This document shows positions 48,726 to 55,091 of a stretch of DNA of 64,000 nt, in pieces. Below the pieces are notes generated by a model. That model saw only the letters and a program-made list of their open reading frames with translations, made no database searches and was not told the origin of the DNA. The translations under genes and the position numbers were made by a program. Within the stretch, counting starts at the first letter, position 1. Every line of letters begins with the position of its first letter. Origin of the DNA: DAOMFB01 sp963801475 (GTDB taxonomy: Bacteria > Acidobacteriota > Thermoanaerobaculia > UBA5066); assembly GCA_963801475.1 (NCBI GenBank), contig CAWDEX010000001.1:496001-560000 (forward strand), written 5' to 3'.

Positions 48726-49888
48726 TCCGACGACTCCCGCGCGGCGAGGGCGGCGCGGACCTCCTCGCCGAGGTCGTGGAGGAGGGCCGGATCGACGTCC
48801 TTCGCCGCGTCCCGCAGGGCGGCGAGCTGCTCGCGCTCGGCCTTGAGGGTGGTCGCGGCGCCTGGCTCCTCGACCCAGAAGGAGATCCGGTCCTCGATCC
48901 AGCCGGCGATCCGGACCATGAGCCCCTCCTCGAAGGGAGGCGGGTGCGGAACGTCGCGCCCCTTCGCCTCGCGGACGAAGCCGCGGGCGCGCGCCTCGCG
49001 TCTCACGTCGAGGACGAGGTCGCGCCCCGGGTTCGCGACGAGAGAGGGGAAGAGCGCCTCGACGATCTGGCGGACGGAGGGGCCGAACGGCTCCTCCGCC
49101 TCCGCCCGGAGCCCGGTGAGCGCCGCGAGGAGCTTTCGCTCGAGGAGGCCGTCGACGTCCCCCGCGCGGGCGCCGGACCCGACGTGGAGGGTGGTTTTCC
49201 GCTCGGTCTTTCGTCTGAGAGGCCAGGCCGTCTCCCGTTCCACGCGCCGAAGGGAGAGCCGCCCGGCAGCGGCGAGGGAGAGAAGCACTGTCGCGACGAG
49301 CTGTGGGGCGTCGGAGGCGGGGCCGTGCGCTTTCTGCTCGAAACGGGACCGGGCCAGCGGGTCGCGCACGCGCGCGGCCTGGACCGCCTTCTCGACCGTC
49401 CGGGAGAGCTCGGCCGGATCGTCGGGCTCGAGCCACGCGAGGCTCGCGGGGAGTCCGCCTTTCCATTCCGGAATCGCGACCGGGGGCTGCGCGGCGAGAA
49501 CAGCCCGCTCGACCGCGACGCCGAAGAGACGCCCTTCGCGGAAGGCGACGCCGGAGCGCGCGTCGACGGCGAGATGGAGGCGGCCGAGGGGGCCGTAGAG
49601 GCCGCCGAGGAGGAGGAGAAGTCCGAGCAGGAGGACAAAGCCGGTGAATGCCCCCTGCACGGCGATGGCGAGAGGGTGATCGGCGTGAAGTCCGCGGGCC
49701 ATCAGGACGGCTGCCCACGTCCCGACCGCCAGCACGGCGAGCCCCATCGCGACGACGCAGCCGGCGGAGGACTGTGTCGGGCGGAGGCGCCGCAGCTCGA
49801 ACGGGCAGATCGATCGGAAGCGCTCCTCGCAACGGAAGATCTCCGACCCGACCGGCTTTCCGCATCGCGGGCAGGCGCGAAGGATCAT
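48722..49888 (-). CDS. Zinc-ribbon membrane protein of unknown function
   Basis: A 388-residue protein: an N-terminal zinc-ribbon-like motif (CPRCGKPVGSEIFRCEERFRSICPF), two membrane helices (about 45-65 and 78-100), then a soluble part of about 285 residues, rich in Arg, Glu and Ala, probably helical and cytoplasmic. I recognise no catalytic motif. It is convergent with the amidohydrolase and lies upstream of nothing obvious on its own strand. It may scaffold or sense something at the inner membrane. Confidence 0.7.
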   Translation of the reverse strand: MILRACPRCGKPVGSEIFRCEERFRSICPFELRRLRPTQSSAGCVVAMGLAVLAVGTWAAVLMARGLHADHPLAIAVQGAFTGFVLLLGLLLLLGGLYGPLGRLHLAVDARSGVAFREGRLFGVAVERAVLAAQPPVAIPEWKGGLPASLAWLEPDDPAELSRTVEKAVQAARVRDPLARSRFEQKAHGPASDAPQLVATVLLSLAAAGRLSLRRVERETAWPLRRKTERKTTLHVGSGARAGDVDGLLERKLLAALTGLRAEAEEPFGPSVRQIVEALFPSLVANPGRDLVLDVRREARARGFVREAKGRDVPHPPPFEEGLMVRIAGWIEDRISFWVEEPGAATTLKAEREQLAALRDAAKDVDPALLHDLGEEVRAALAARESSD

Positions 49889-49920
49889 CTTCGATCATCG
49901 CAGAGTCGCCGGAAGACGGA

Positions 49921-49952
49921 GCGGGCGGCGGACCCGAAGGCCTGCCGCCCGC
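49921..49952 (-). terminator. Hairpin at the end of the marR-yceI operon
   Basis: GCGGGCGGC (49921-49929) and GCCGCCCGC (49944-49952) make a perfect 9-bp stem with a 14-base loop, 25 bases past the YceI stop on the minus strand. No clear T-run follows. Confidence 0.4.
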
Positions 49953-49977
49953 AGGGAGGCGAAGGGACCTGGGACGC

Positions 49978-50604
49978 TTACTTCGCCGGAGCCGCCGGCT
50001 TCGCCTTGACCGTCTCGAGGTTGATCGAGACCGCCACGTCGTCGCCCAGCATGAAGCCGCCCTCGTCGAGGGTCTTGTTCCAGTTGATGCCGTACGCCTT
50101 CCGGTTGAGGGTGATCGAGGTTTCGAAGCCGGCGCGCTCGCCGCCCCAGGCGTCCTTCGTGAGGCCGTTGAACGTGACGGGGAGGGTGATCTCCTTCGTC
50201 ACGCCGTGCATCGTCAGGTCGCCGGTGACGTCGTAGGCCGTGTCGCTCTTCGAAACGACCTTCTTGCTGACGAACCTGATCTCGGGAAACTTCTCGGCGT
50301 CGAAGAAGTCGGGAGACTTCAGGTGGGCGTCGCGCTTCGGTTCGTTCGTGTCGATGCTGGCCACCTTGATCGTGAACTCGACCGAGGAGGCCTCGGGCTT
50401 CGCCGCGTCCATCTTGATGACGCCGGAGAAGTCGCCGAACCGTCCGCGGACCTTCGAGACGAAGTGCCGAACCTGGAAGCTGGCCTCCGAGTGGACCTTG
50501 TCGACGTTCCATGTCCCGCTGGCGGTGGCCGGGACGGCCGCGACGGAGGGAAGTGCGGGAAGGGCGAGCAGAAGGGTGGCGGCGAGGGCGAGGGACTTCT
50601 TCAT
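49978..50604 (-). CDS. YceI-like exported lipocalin-fold protein
   Basis: A 208-residue protein with a signal peptide (about 1-23). The YceI domain (about 28-198) has WNVDKVHSEASFQVRHFVSKVRGRF near its start and a central DVTGDLTMHGVTKEITLPVTF block, both typical. YceI proteins bind long-chain isoprenoids or lipids in a beta-barrel, as in the polyisoprenoid-binding family, and are found in the periplasm. Its ATG overlaps the stop of the marR gene (50601-50604), so it is the second gene of the MarR operon and probably regulated by MarR. A hairpin ends the unit. Confidence 0.93.
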   Translation of the reverse strand: MKKSLALAATLLLALPALPSVAAVPATASGTWNVDKVHSEASFQVRHFVSKVRGRFGDFSGVIKMDAAKPEASSVEFTIKVASIDTNEPKRDAHLKSPDFFDAEKFPEIRFVSKKVVSKSDTAYDVTGDLTMHGVTKEITLPVTFNGLTKDAWGGERAGFETSITLNRKAYGINWNKTLDEGGFMLGDDVAVSINLETVKAKPAAPAK

Positions 50605-51167
50605 GGAGCGTTTCTCCTTGTTGTTTTCGGGGTCCGATCCGGCCCCGGGATGGGGGGTGTCTGTCTGGTGCGGCGGGATTCCGGCGCCGGGTGATGGCCG
50701 GCGCGGACCGCGTCGAGAATCTCCAGGAGGGTCGAGATCTGCCGGTCGCTCAGCATCCGGAGAGCGGCGTCGTCGGCCGCGTGGACGGGGGTGTCGAGCT
50801 TCGACAGCAGCCGGAGCCCCTCGGCGGTGACGGTGCAGAGAACTCGCCGCCGGTCCTTCGGGCACCGGAGGCGCCCGACGAGCTTCCGTGCTTCGAGGCG
50901 GTCGAGGAGCCGCGTGATCCCGGGAGACTGTTCGATCATCCGGGCCGCGATCTCGAGGGTCGGCAGCCCGTCCGGTCCGGCGCCCCGGAGGATCCGGAGG
51001 ACGTTGTACTGCTGGAAGGTGATTCCGTGCGGCTCGACGACGGCGGCCACGGTTCTCCGGACGACGTCGGCCGTCCGGAGAAGGCCGATCATCCCTTCCT
51101 GCCGCTTCGACCGGAACGGGCGGGTCTGCTTCAGCTCGGCGGCCAGGCGCCCGGAACTTCGTGACAT
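50601..51167 (-). CDS. MarR family transcriptional regulator
   Basis: A 188-residue winged-helix regulator. The N-terminal helix carries KQTRPFRS, then EPHGITFQQYNVLRILRGAGPDGLPTLEIAARMIEQSPGITRLLDRLEARKLV for the recognition helix region, RRVLCTVTAEG for the wing, and a C-terminal dimer helix. The tail of about 25 residues is Arg/Pro-rich and unusual. Its promoter (TTGACA-17-TACTCT) has an inverted repeat in the spacer, so it probably represses itself and yceI. The ATG lies 6 bases after the -10, predicting a leaderless mRNA. MarR ligands are usually small aromatic or oxidising compounds. Confidence 0.93.
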   Translation of the reverse strand: MSRSSGRLAAELKQTRPFRSKRQEGMIGLLRTADVVRRTVAAVVEPHGITFQQYNVLRILRGAGPDGLPTLEIAARMIEQSPGITRLLDRLEARKLVGRLRCPKDRRRVLCTVTAEGLRLLSKLDTPVHAADDAALRMLSDRQISTLLEILDAVRAGHHPAPESRRTRQTPPIPGPDRTPKTTRRNAP

Positions 51168-51173
51168 GACAAT

Positions 51174-51202
51174 AGAGTAACTATCATTAGTTGATATGTC
51201 AA
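51174..51202 (-). promoter_or_regulatory. marR promoter with overlapping palindromic operator
   Basis: On the minus strand, -35 TTGACA (51202-51197) and -10 TACTCT (51179-51174) are separated by exactly 17 bases. The spacer contains the inverted repeat TATCAACTAATGATA (51196-51182), arms TATCA/TGATA with a 5-base centre. This AT-rich patch stands out from the GC-rich surroundings. The -10 ends 6 bases before the marR ATG. Confidence 0.75.
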
Positions 51203-51243
51203 GTAATTTCGGGGGCCCACTTCCACCCGGCGGCGAGGCCGGC

Positions 51244-51459
51244 TCAGGTCGACGGCGGGGCAGAGGGAGGCGGCGGGGTGGCCGGGGGCGTGGCGGCCGG
51301 CGCGGGGGCCGGCGCGGCGGGCGGCTCGCCCTTCGGGAAAGACTCGGTGGCGCAGTAGTAGCACTTCACCTTCGGGTGGGGGTTCGACTCGAGGATCCAG
51401 TAGGTGAAGCGCTTCTTGCAGGAGGGGCAGGCGAGGAACTCTCTGGAGCCTTTGACCAT
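51244..51459 (-). CDS. Small zinc-ribbon protein with Pro/Ala-rich tail
   Basis: A 71-residue protein. The first 40 residues hold two CxxC pairs (ACPSCKKRFTYWI and VKCYYCATESF), a classic zinc ribbon. The last 30 residues are Pro/Ala/Thr-rich, probably disordered. It has no catalytic residues and probably binds a protein or nucleic acid. It lies between marR and the CAAX protease gene on the same strand; its stop is 41 bases before the marR -35. GGTCAAAGGC upstream gives no clear Shine-Dalgarno, but the coding bias is strong. Confidence 0.65.
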   Translation of the reverse strand: MVKGSREFLACPSCKKRFTYWILESNPHPKVKCYYCATESFPKGEPPAAPAPAPAATPPATPPPPSAPPST

Positions 51460-51469
51460 GACGCGCGGA

Positions 51470-52351
51470 TTATGTCCCGTCCGGGCCCGGCGTGCGGCGC
51501 GAAGCGTCGAGGAGAAGGCCGAGGAGGGCGAGGAGACCGGCCGTGCAGGCGAGCGACGCCTCGGGCCCGAAGGAGCCTCCGGACAGGAGCCCGGGCCTTG
51601 CGCCGGAGATTCCGAGCGGGAGGAGCGCCGGAGTGGTGAGGACGCCGGAGACGGGAAGGCCCGCCGCGGCGAGGGAGAAGTTCCAGACGAAGTGCCACGC
51701 CCACGCCCCGAGGAGCGAACCTTGCGACCAGAAGAGCCAGCCGAGGACGAAGCCGGCGAGGCCGATGTTCCACGAGGCCAGGGGCGTCACCCCCGGGTTG
51801 GCGCCGTGAACCGCCATGAAGATCACGGACTGGACGGTGTTCGCGAGGAGTCCGGCGAGAAGCCAGGTCCGGTGCCGGGCCGCCAGAAGTCGCGGCGAGC
51901 CGGGCGGCTCGCCGGGAAGCGCGTGGACGGTGACGAAGGAGAGAAGGAACAGCAGGAGGACGCCGAGCCCTCCCATCAACACGCCGCGGAAGAGAAGCTC
52001 CTCCGAGAGGCTCTGGAGGAGAAAAGCCGCCAGAACGCGGAGCGGGCCCGCGGGGGCCGCATCGTTCCCGGGCGAAACGAAGGCCGACCAGCCGGGGGAA
52101 ACGCTGCGGAAGCTCCCGGCGACCGCCGGAAGGAGAATCGAGAAGACCGCGAGGGCCAGCGCGCCGAGAGCTGCCGCCGCCACCTTCCGAACCGGGCTCG
52201 CCCCGAGAGAGCGCGGCCGCGGCTCGAGGCGCGAGAGCCAGTAGCGATGGAGGAGAAGAAGGAAGAGGATCGTCCCGAGGAGGAGCGCGGAAACCGCCGG
52301 CAGAGCCGCGGACACGCCGAGGAGGGAGGACGTCCCGGTGAAGAACGGCAC
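51470..52351 (-). CDS. CPBP/CAAX-type intramembrane metalloprotease
   Basis: A 293-residue membrane protein with about eight helices. The CPBP/Abi motifs are visible: the Glu-Glu pair with Arg in LSEELLFRGVL (helix about 5), then a His in MAVHGANPG, and a final His/Asn pair in WAWHFVWNFSLAA. Bacterial members include protease homologues of eukaryotic CAAX prenyl endopeptidase and bacteriocin-immunity proteins. The start is uncertain; GTG 52351 is used, giving VPFFTGT, since the frame upstream overlaps the divergent DUF2911 promoter. The zinc-ribbon gene follows 10 bases downstream. Confidence 0.85.
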   Translation of the reverse strand: MPFFTGTSSLLGVSAALPAVSALLLGTILFLLLLHRYWLSRLEPRPRSLGASPVRKVAAAALGALALAVFSILLPAVAGSFRSVSPGWSAFVSPGNDAAPAGPLRVLAAFLLQSLSEELLFRGVLMGGLGVLLLFLLSFVTVHALPGEPPGSPRLLAARHRTWLLAGLLANTVQSVIFMAVHGANPGVTPLASWNIGLAGFVLGWLFWSQGSLLGAWAWHFVWNFSLAAAGLPVSGVLTTPALLPLGISGARPGLLSGGSFGPEASLACTAGLLALLGLLLDASRRTPGPDGT

Positions 52352-52381
52352 GGCGGCGCGGGATGTTAGCAGCGGCGCGGA

Positions 52382-52387
52382 TAGAAT
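52382..52387 (+). promoter_or_regulatory. TAGAAT -10-like hexamer before the DUF2911 gene
   Basis: TAGAAT lies 37 bases before ATG 52425, with GAGGAG as Shine-Dalgarno in the leader. No good -35 is seen. Confidence 0.35.
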
Positions 52388-52424
52388 CGCCGGCCTCACG
52401 CTCACCGAAACGAGGAGACGACAG

Positions 52425-53273
52425 ATGCGAAACCGGACCCTCCTCGTCGCCGCCGCCGTGGTCCTGACCGCCCCGCCGGCCGTCTCCCAGCTCAACCTGC
52501 CGCGGCCGAGCCCCAGAGCCTCCGTGATGCAGGTCCTCGGCACGACCGAGGTCGTGATCACTTACAGCCGCCCCGCCGCGAAGGGGCGCGTCATCTGGGG
52601 CGACCTCGTCCCGTACGACAAGGTCTGGCGGACGGGCGCGAATGAGGCGACGACCTTCCAGGTCTCCGCCGACGTGCTGGTCGAGGGGCAGAAGCTCCCG
52701 GCCGGGCTCTACAGTCTCCAGACGATTCCGGGGAAGGCGGAGTGGACCGTCATCTTCAACCGGAACGCGAAGCTCTGGGGGGCGTACGACTACCGGCCCG
52801 AGGACGACGTCCTCCGCGTGAAGGTGAAGCCCCAGCCCGCGGAGATGCACGAGTGGCTGACGTTCGCGGTGACGCCGACGTCGTCGGAGTCTGGCCTCGT
52901 GACGATGGGGTGGGAGACGTTGAAGGTCTCCTTCGCCGTGAGGACCGACGCCAACGCCCGGGCCATTGCCGGGATCCGGGAGGCGATGGCGAAGCTCAAG
53001 GCAGACGACTGGCGGACGCCCTACGACGCGGCGACGTGGGCGTACGACAACAAGGTCGCGCTCGACGACGCCGCCGGCTGGTTGGACCAGTCGATCCGGG
53101 TGCAGGAGAACTTCTGGAACCTCCGGATGAAGGCCCTCATCGCCGCGGAGTCCGGGAGGAGGTCCGACGCGAAGGCCGCCGGCGAGAAGGCGCTCGCCGC
53201 CGTCGCCGGCATGGCGCGCAAGCCGCCGGCCGACGTCATCGACGACCTCAGGAAGGTGATGAAGGGCTGGTAG
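52425..53273 (+). CDS. DUF2911 family exported protein
   Basis: A 282-residue protein with a signal peptide (about 1-22, ending AVSQ). DUF2911 covers about 25-165: LPRPSPRASVMQVLGTTEVVITYSRPAAKGR, then GDLVPYDKVWRTGANEATTF and LPAGLYSLQTIPG, all diagnostic. A C-terminal helical part with TPR-like repeats (about 185-280: DAATWAYDNK, AAGWLDQSI, FWNLRMKALIAAESGRRSDA) follows, as often seen in this family. The function is unknown; the protein is probably periplasmic. The start is set by GAGGAG about 7 bases upstream. It is convergent with the symporter. Confidence 0.9.
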   Translation: MRNRTLLVAAAVVLTAPPAVSQLNLPRPSPRASVMQVLGTTEVVITYSRPAAKGRVIWGDLVPYDKVWRTGANEATTFQVSADVLVEGQKLPAGLYSLQTIPGKAEWTVIFNRNAKLWGAYDYRPEDDVLRVKVKPQPAEMHEWLTFAVTPTSSESGLVTMGWETLKVSFAVRTDANARAIAGIREAMAKLKADDWRTPYDAATWAYDNKVALDDAAGWLDQSIRVQENFWNLRMKALIAAESGRRSDAKAAGEKALAAVAGMARKPPADVIDDLRKVMKGW

Positions 53274-54957
53274 GGGAGGCCGGGCGCCCTCCCCGGCGCG
53301 GCAGGACGAGGGAGAGGACGACGACCGAGAGGGAGCCGACGACGTTGTACCAGAGGTACTCGATCGCGGTCGCCCGCCAGCAGACGAGGACGAGCACCTC
53401 GCTGACGAGGGCGGCCGTGAAGACGGCGGTGCCGCGCACGGACGGGAGCAGGAAGGCCACGAGGAAGATCCCGAGGATCGTCCCGTAGACGAGCGAGCCG
53501 AGGATGTTCACGGCCTCGATGAGGGTTCCGAGGCGGCTGGCGTACATGGCGACGGTGATCGCCACGACCCCCCAGAAAACGGTGGCGAGGCGCCCGGCGC
53601 GGACGTAGTGGGCGTCCGTCCGGCCCTTCCGGATGAGCCGGCCGTAGACGTCGACGACGCTCGTCGACGCGAGCGATTGGAGAGCCGCCGCGTTCGACGA
53701 CATCGCGGCGGAGAAGACGACGGCCACGACGAGCCCGACGATTCCCGCGGGGAGGTGCGTCAGGACGAACGCCAGGAAGACGTAGTTCGTGTCGTTCGTC
53801 TCGCCGCCCTCCGTCCGGACGAGAGCGAGGACCTCGGAACGGACGGCCGCCAAGCGCGCGCCGGCGCGCGAGAAATCGCTGGTCGCAGAGTCCATGCGGG
53901 CGGGACTTCTCGCGGCCCGGGCGGCCAGGAAGGCCGTCGTCGCCTCCCGGCGGGCCTCGAAGGCCGCCTCGTGCCGCGCCGCGATCCCGGACAGTTCCGC
54001 CGCGCGAGGGCCGTTCCGGATCTTCTCGAGCGGGACCGGGTTGAAGAAGAGCGGGGGCGGGGAGAACTGGTAGAAGACGAAGACCATCACGCCGACGAGG
54101 AGGATGAAGGCCTGCATCGGCACCTTGAGGAGGCCGTTGAAGAGGAGGCCGAGGCGGCTCTCGCCGGCCGTTCGTCCGCCGAGGTAGCGCCCCACCTGCG
54201 ACTGGTCGGTCCCGAAGTAGGAGAGCGCGAGGAAGAAGCCGCCGATCAGACCCGACCAGACGTTGTAGCGGCTGGAGAAGTCGAGTCTCCAGTCGACCGC
54301 GTTCAGCCGGCCGGCGCGCCCGGCCACGTGAAGGGCGTCGAGGAGCCCGACGCCGGACGGCAGCGAACGGACGATGACGACGAAGGCGAGGGCGAGGCCG
54401 CCGGTCGCCACCAGGAACTGCCAGGACTGCGTCCAGTTCACGGCGCGCGAGCCGCCGGACGTGGTGTACACGACGACGACCCCCCCGATGACGAGGTTCG
54501 TCAGGGCGACGTTCCAGCCGAGGAGGACCGAGAGGACGATCGACGTCGCGTAGATCGAGATCCCGGTCGAGACCCCGCGCGAGACGAGGAAGAGCGCCGT
54601 GGCCAGCGAACGGGTCTTCAGGTCGAAGCGCGCCTCGAGGTACTCGTAGGCCGTGTAGACCTGGAGCCGGTGGTAGATGGGGACGGCGATGACGGCGAGG
54701 ACGACCATCGCGAGGGGAAGCCCGAAGTAGAACTGGACGAACCCCATCCCCTCGGCGTAGGCGAGTCCCGGCGCCGAGAGGAACGTGATGGCGCTCGCCT
54801 GCGTCGCCATGATCGAGACGAGCACCGTGTACCAGGGGGTGGTCCGCCCGGCCACCAGGAAGCCCGGGAGGTCTCCCGGGTGGCGGGAGCGAAGTGCGCC
54901 GAGCCCGGCGATGAAGGCCAGCGCGGCAAGGAGGACGGCCCAGTCGAGCGCCCTCAG
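53248..54957 (-). CDS. Sodium:solute symporter (SSS family), probable CTG start
   Basis: A 569-residue symporter with about 13 membrane helices, using the sodium gradient to import a solute. Family blocks: GRTTPWYTVLVSIMATQASAITFLS (the Na+-binding helix region), YTAYEYLEARFD, TSGGSRAVNWTQ and SSNAAALQSLAST. No ATG/GTG start gives helix 1: the in-frame extension above 54855 reads LRALDWAVLLAALAFIAGLG, a full first helix. The natural start is CTG 54957, overlapping the TGA of the preceding micro-ORF (CTGA). A periplasmic loop (about 300-380) is Ala/Arg-rich and unusual. The solute is unknown; the operon with PIG-L suggests a sugar, amide or thiol precursor. Confidence 0.88.
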   Translation of the reverse strand: MRALDWAVLLAALAFIAGLGALRSRHPGDLPGFLVAGRTTPWYTVLVSIMATQASAITFLSAPGLAYAEGMGFVQFYFGLPLAMVVLAVIAVPIYHRLQVYTAYEYLEARFDLKTRSLATALFLVSRGVSTGISIYATSIVLSVLLGWNVALTNLVIGGVVVVYTTSGGSRAVNWTQSWQFLVATGGLALAFVVIVRSLPSGVGLLDALHVAGRAGRLNAVDWRLDFSSRYNVWSGLIGGFFLALSYFGTDQSQVGRYLGGRTAGESRLGLLFNGLLKVPMQAFILLVGVMVFVFYQFSPPPLFFNPVPLEKIRNGPRAAELSGIAARHEAAFEARREATTAFLAARAARSPARMDSATSDFSRAGARLAAVRSEVLALVRTEGGETNDTNYVFLAFVLTHLPAGIVGLVVAVVFSAAMSSNAAALQSLASTSVVDVYGRLIRKGRTDAHYVRAGRLATVFWGVVAITVAMYASRLGTLIEAVNILGSLVYGTILGIFLVAFLLPSVRGTAVFTAALVSEVLVLVCWRATAIEYLWYNVVGSLSVVVLSLVLPRRGGRPASPTSPSSPS

Positions 54958-55091
54958 CGGAAGAGCCTCGACAGGAGGTCGTAGAGGGCGATCTGGAGGG
55001 CGAGCGCGAGGAGGACGGCCGCGTAGAGCCGCCGCCAGCTCCCGCCGAAAGGGGGCGGAGCGGCCTCGTCGTCGCGCTCCGGGTCGCTCAC
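54954..55091 (-). CDS. Micro-protein (45 residues) between PIG-L deacetylase and symporter genes
   Basis: GTG 55091 overlaps the TGA of the PIG-L gene (GTGA), and the stop overlaps the symporter CTG. It encodes 45 residues: an acidic N-terminus (MSDPERDDEAAPPP), then one membrane helix (about 22-42, WRRLYAAVLLALALQIALYDLL). Strong GC3 bias and overlaps on both sides support real coding. It may be an accessory single-pass subunit of the symporter. Confidence 0.65.
   Translation of the reverse strand: MSDPERDDEAAPPPFGGSWRRLYAAVLLALALQIALYDLLSRLFR

Noticed and set aside
45957..49898. A 1313-codon minus-strand frame
   Set aside because: Only its last 345 codons match a protein family (alcohol dehydrogenase). 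The rest is antisense to the amidohydrolase and out of frame with the zinc-ribbon gene.
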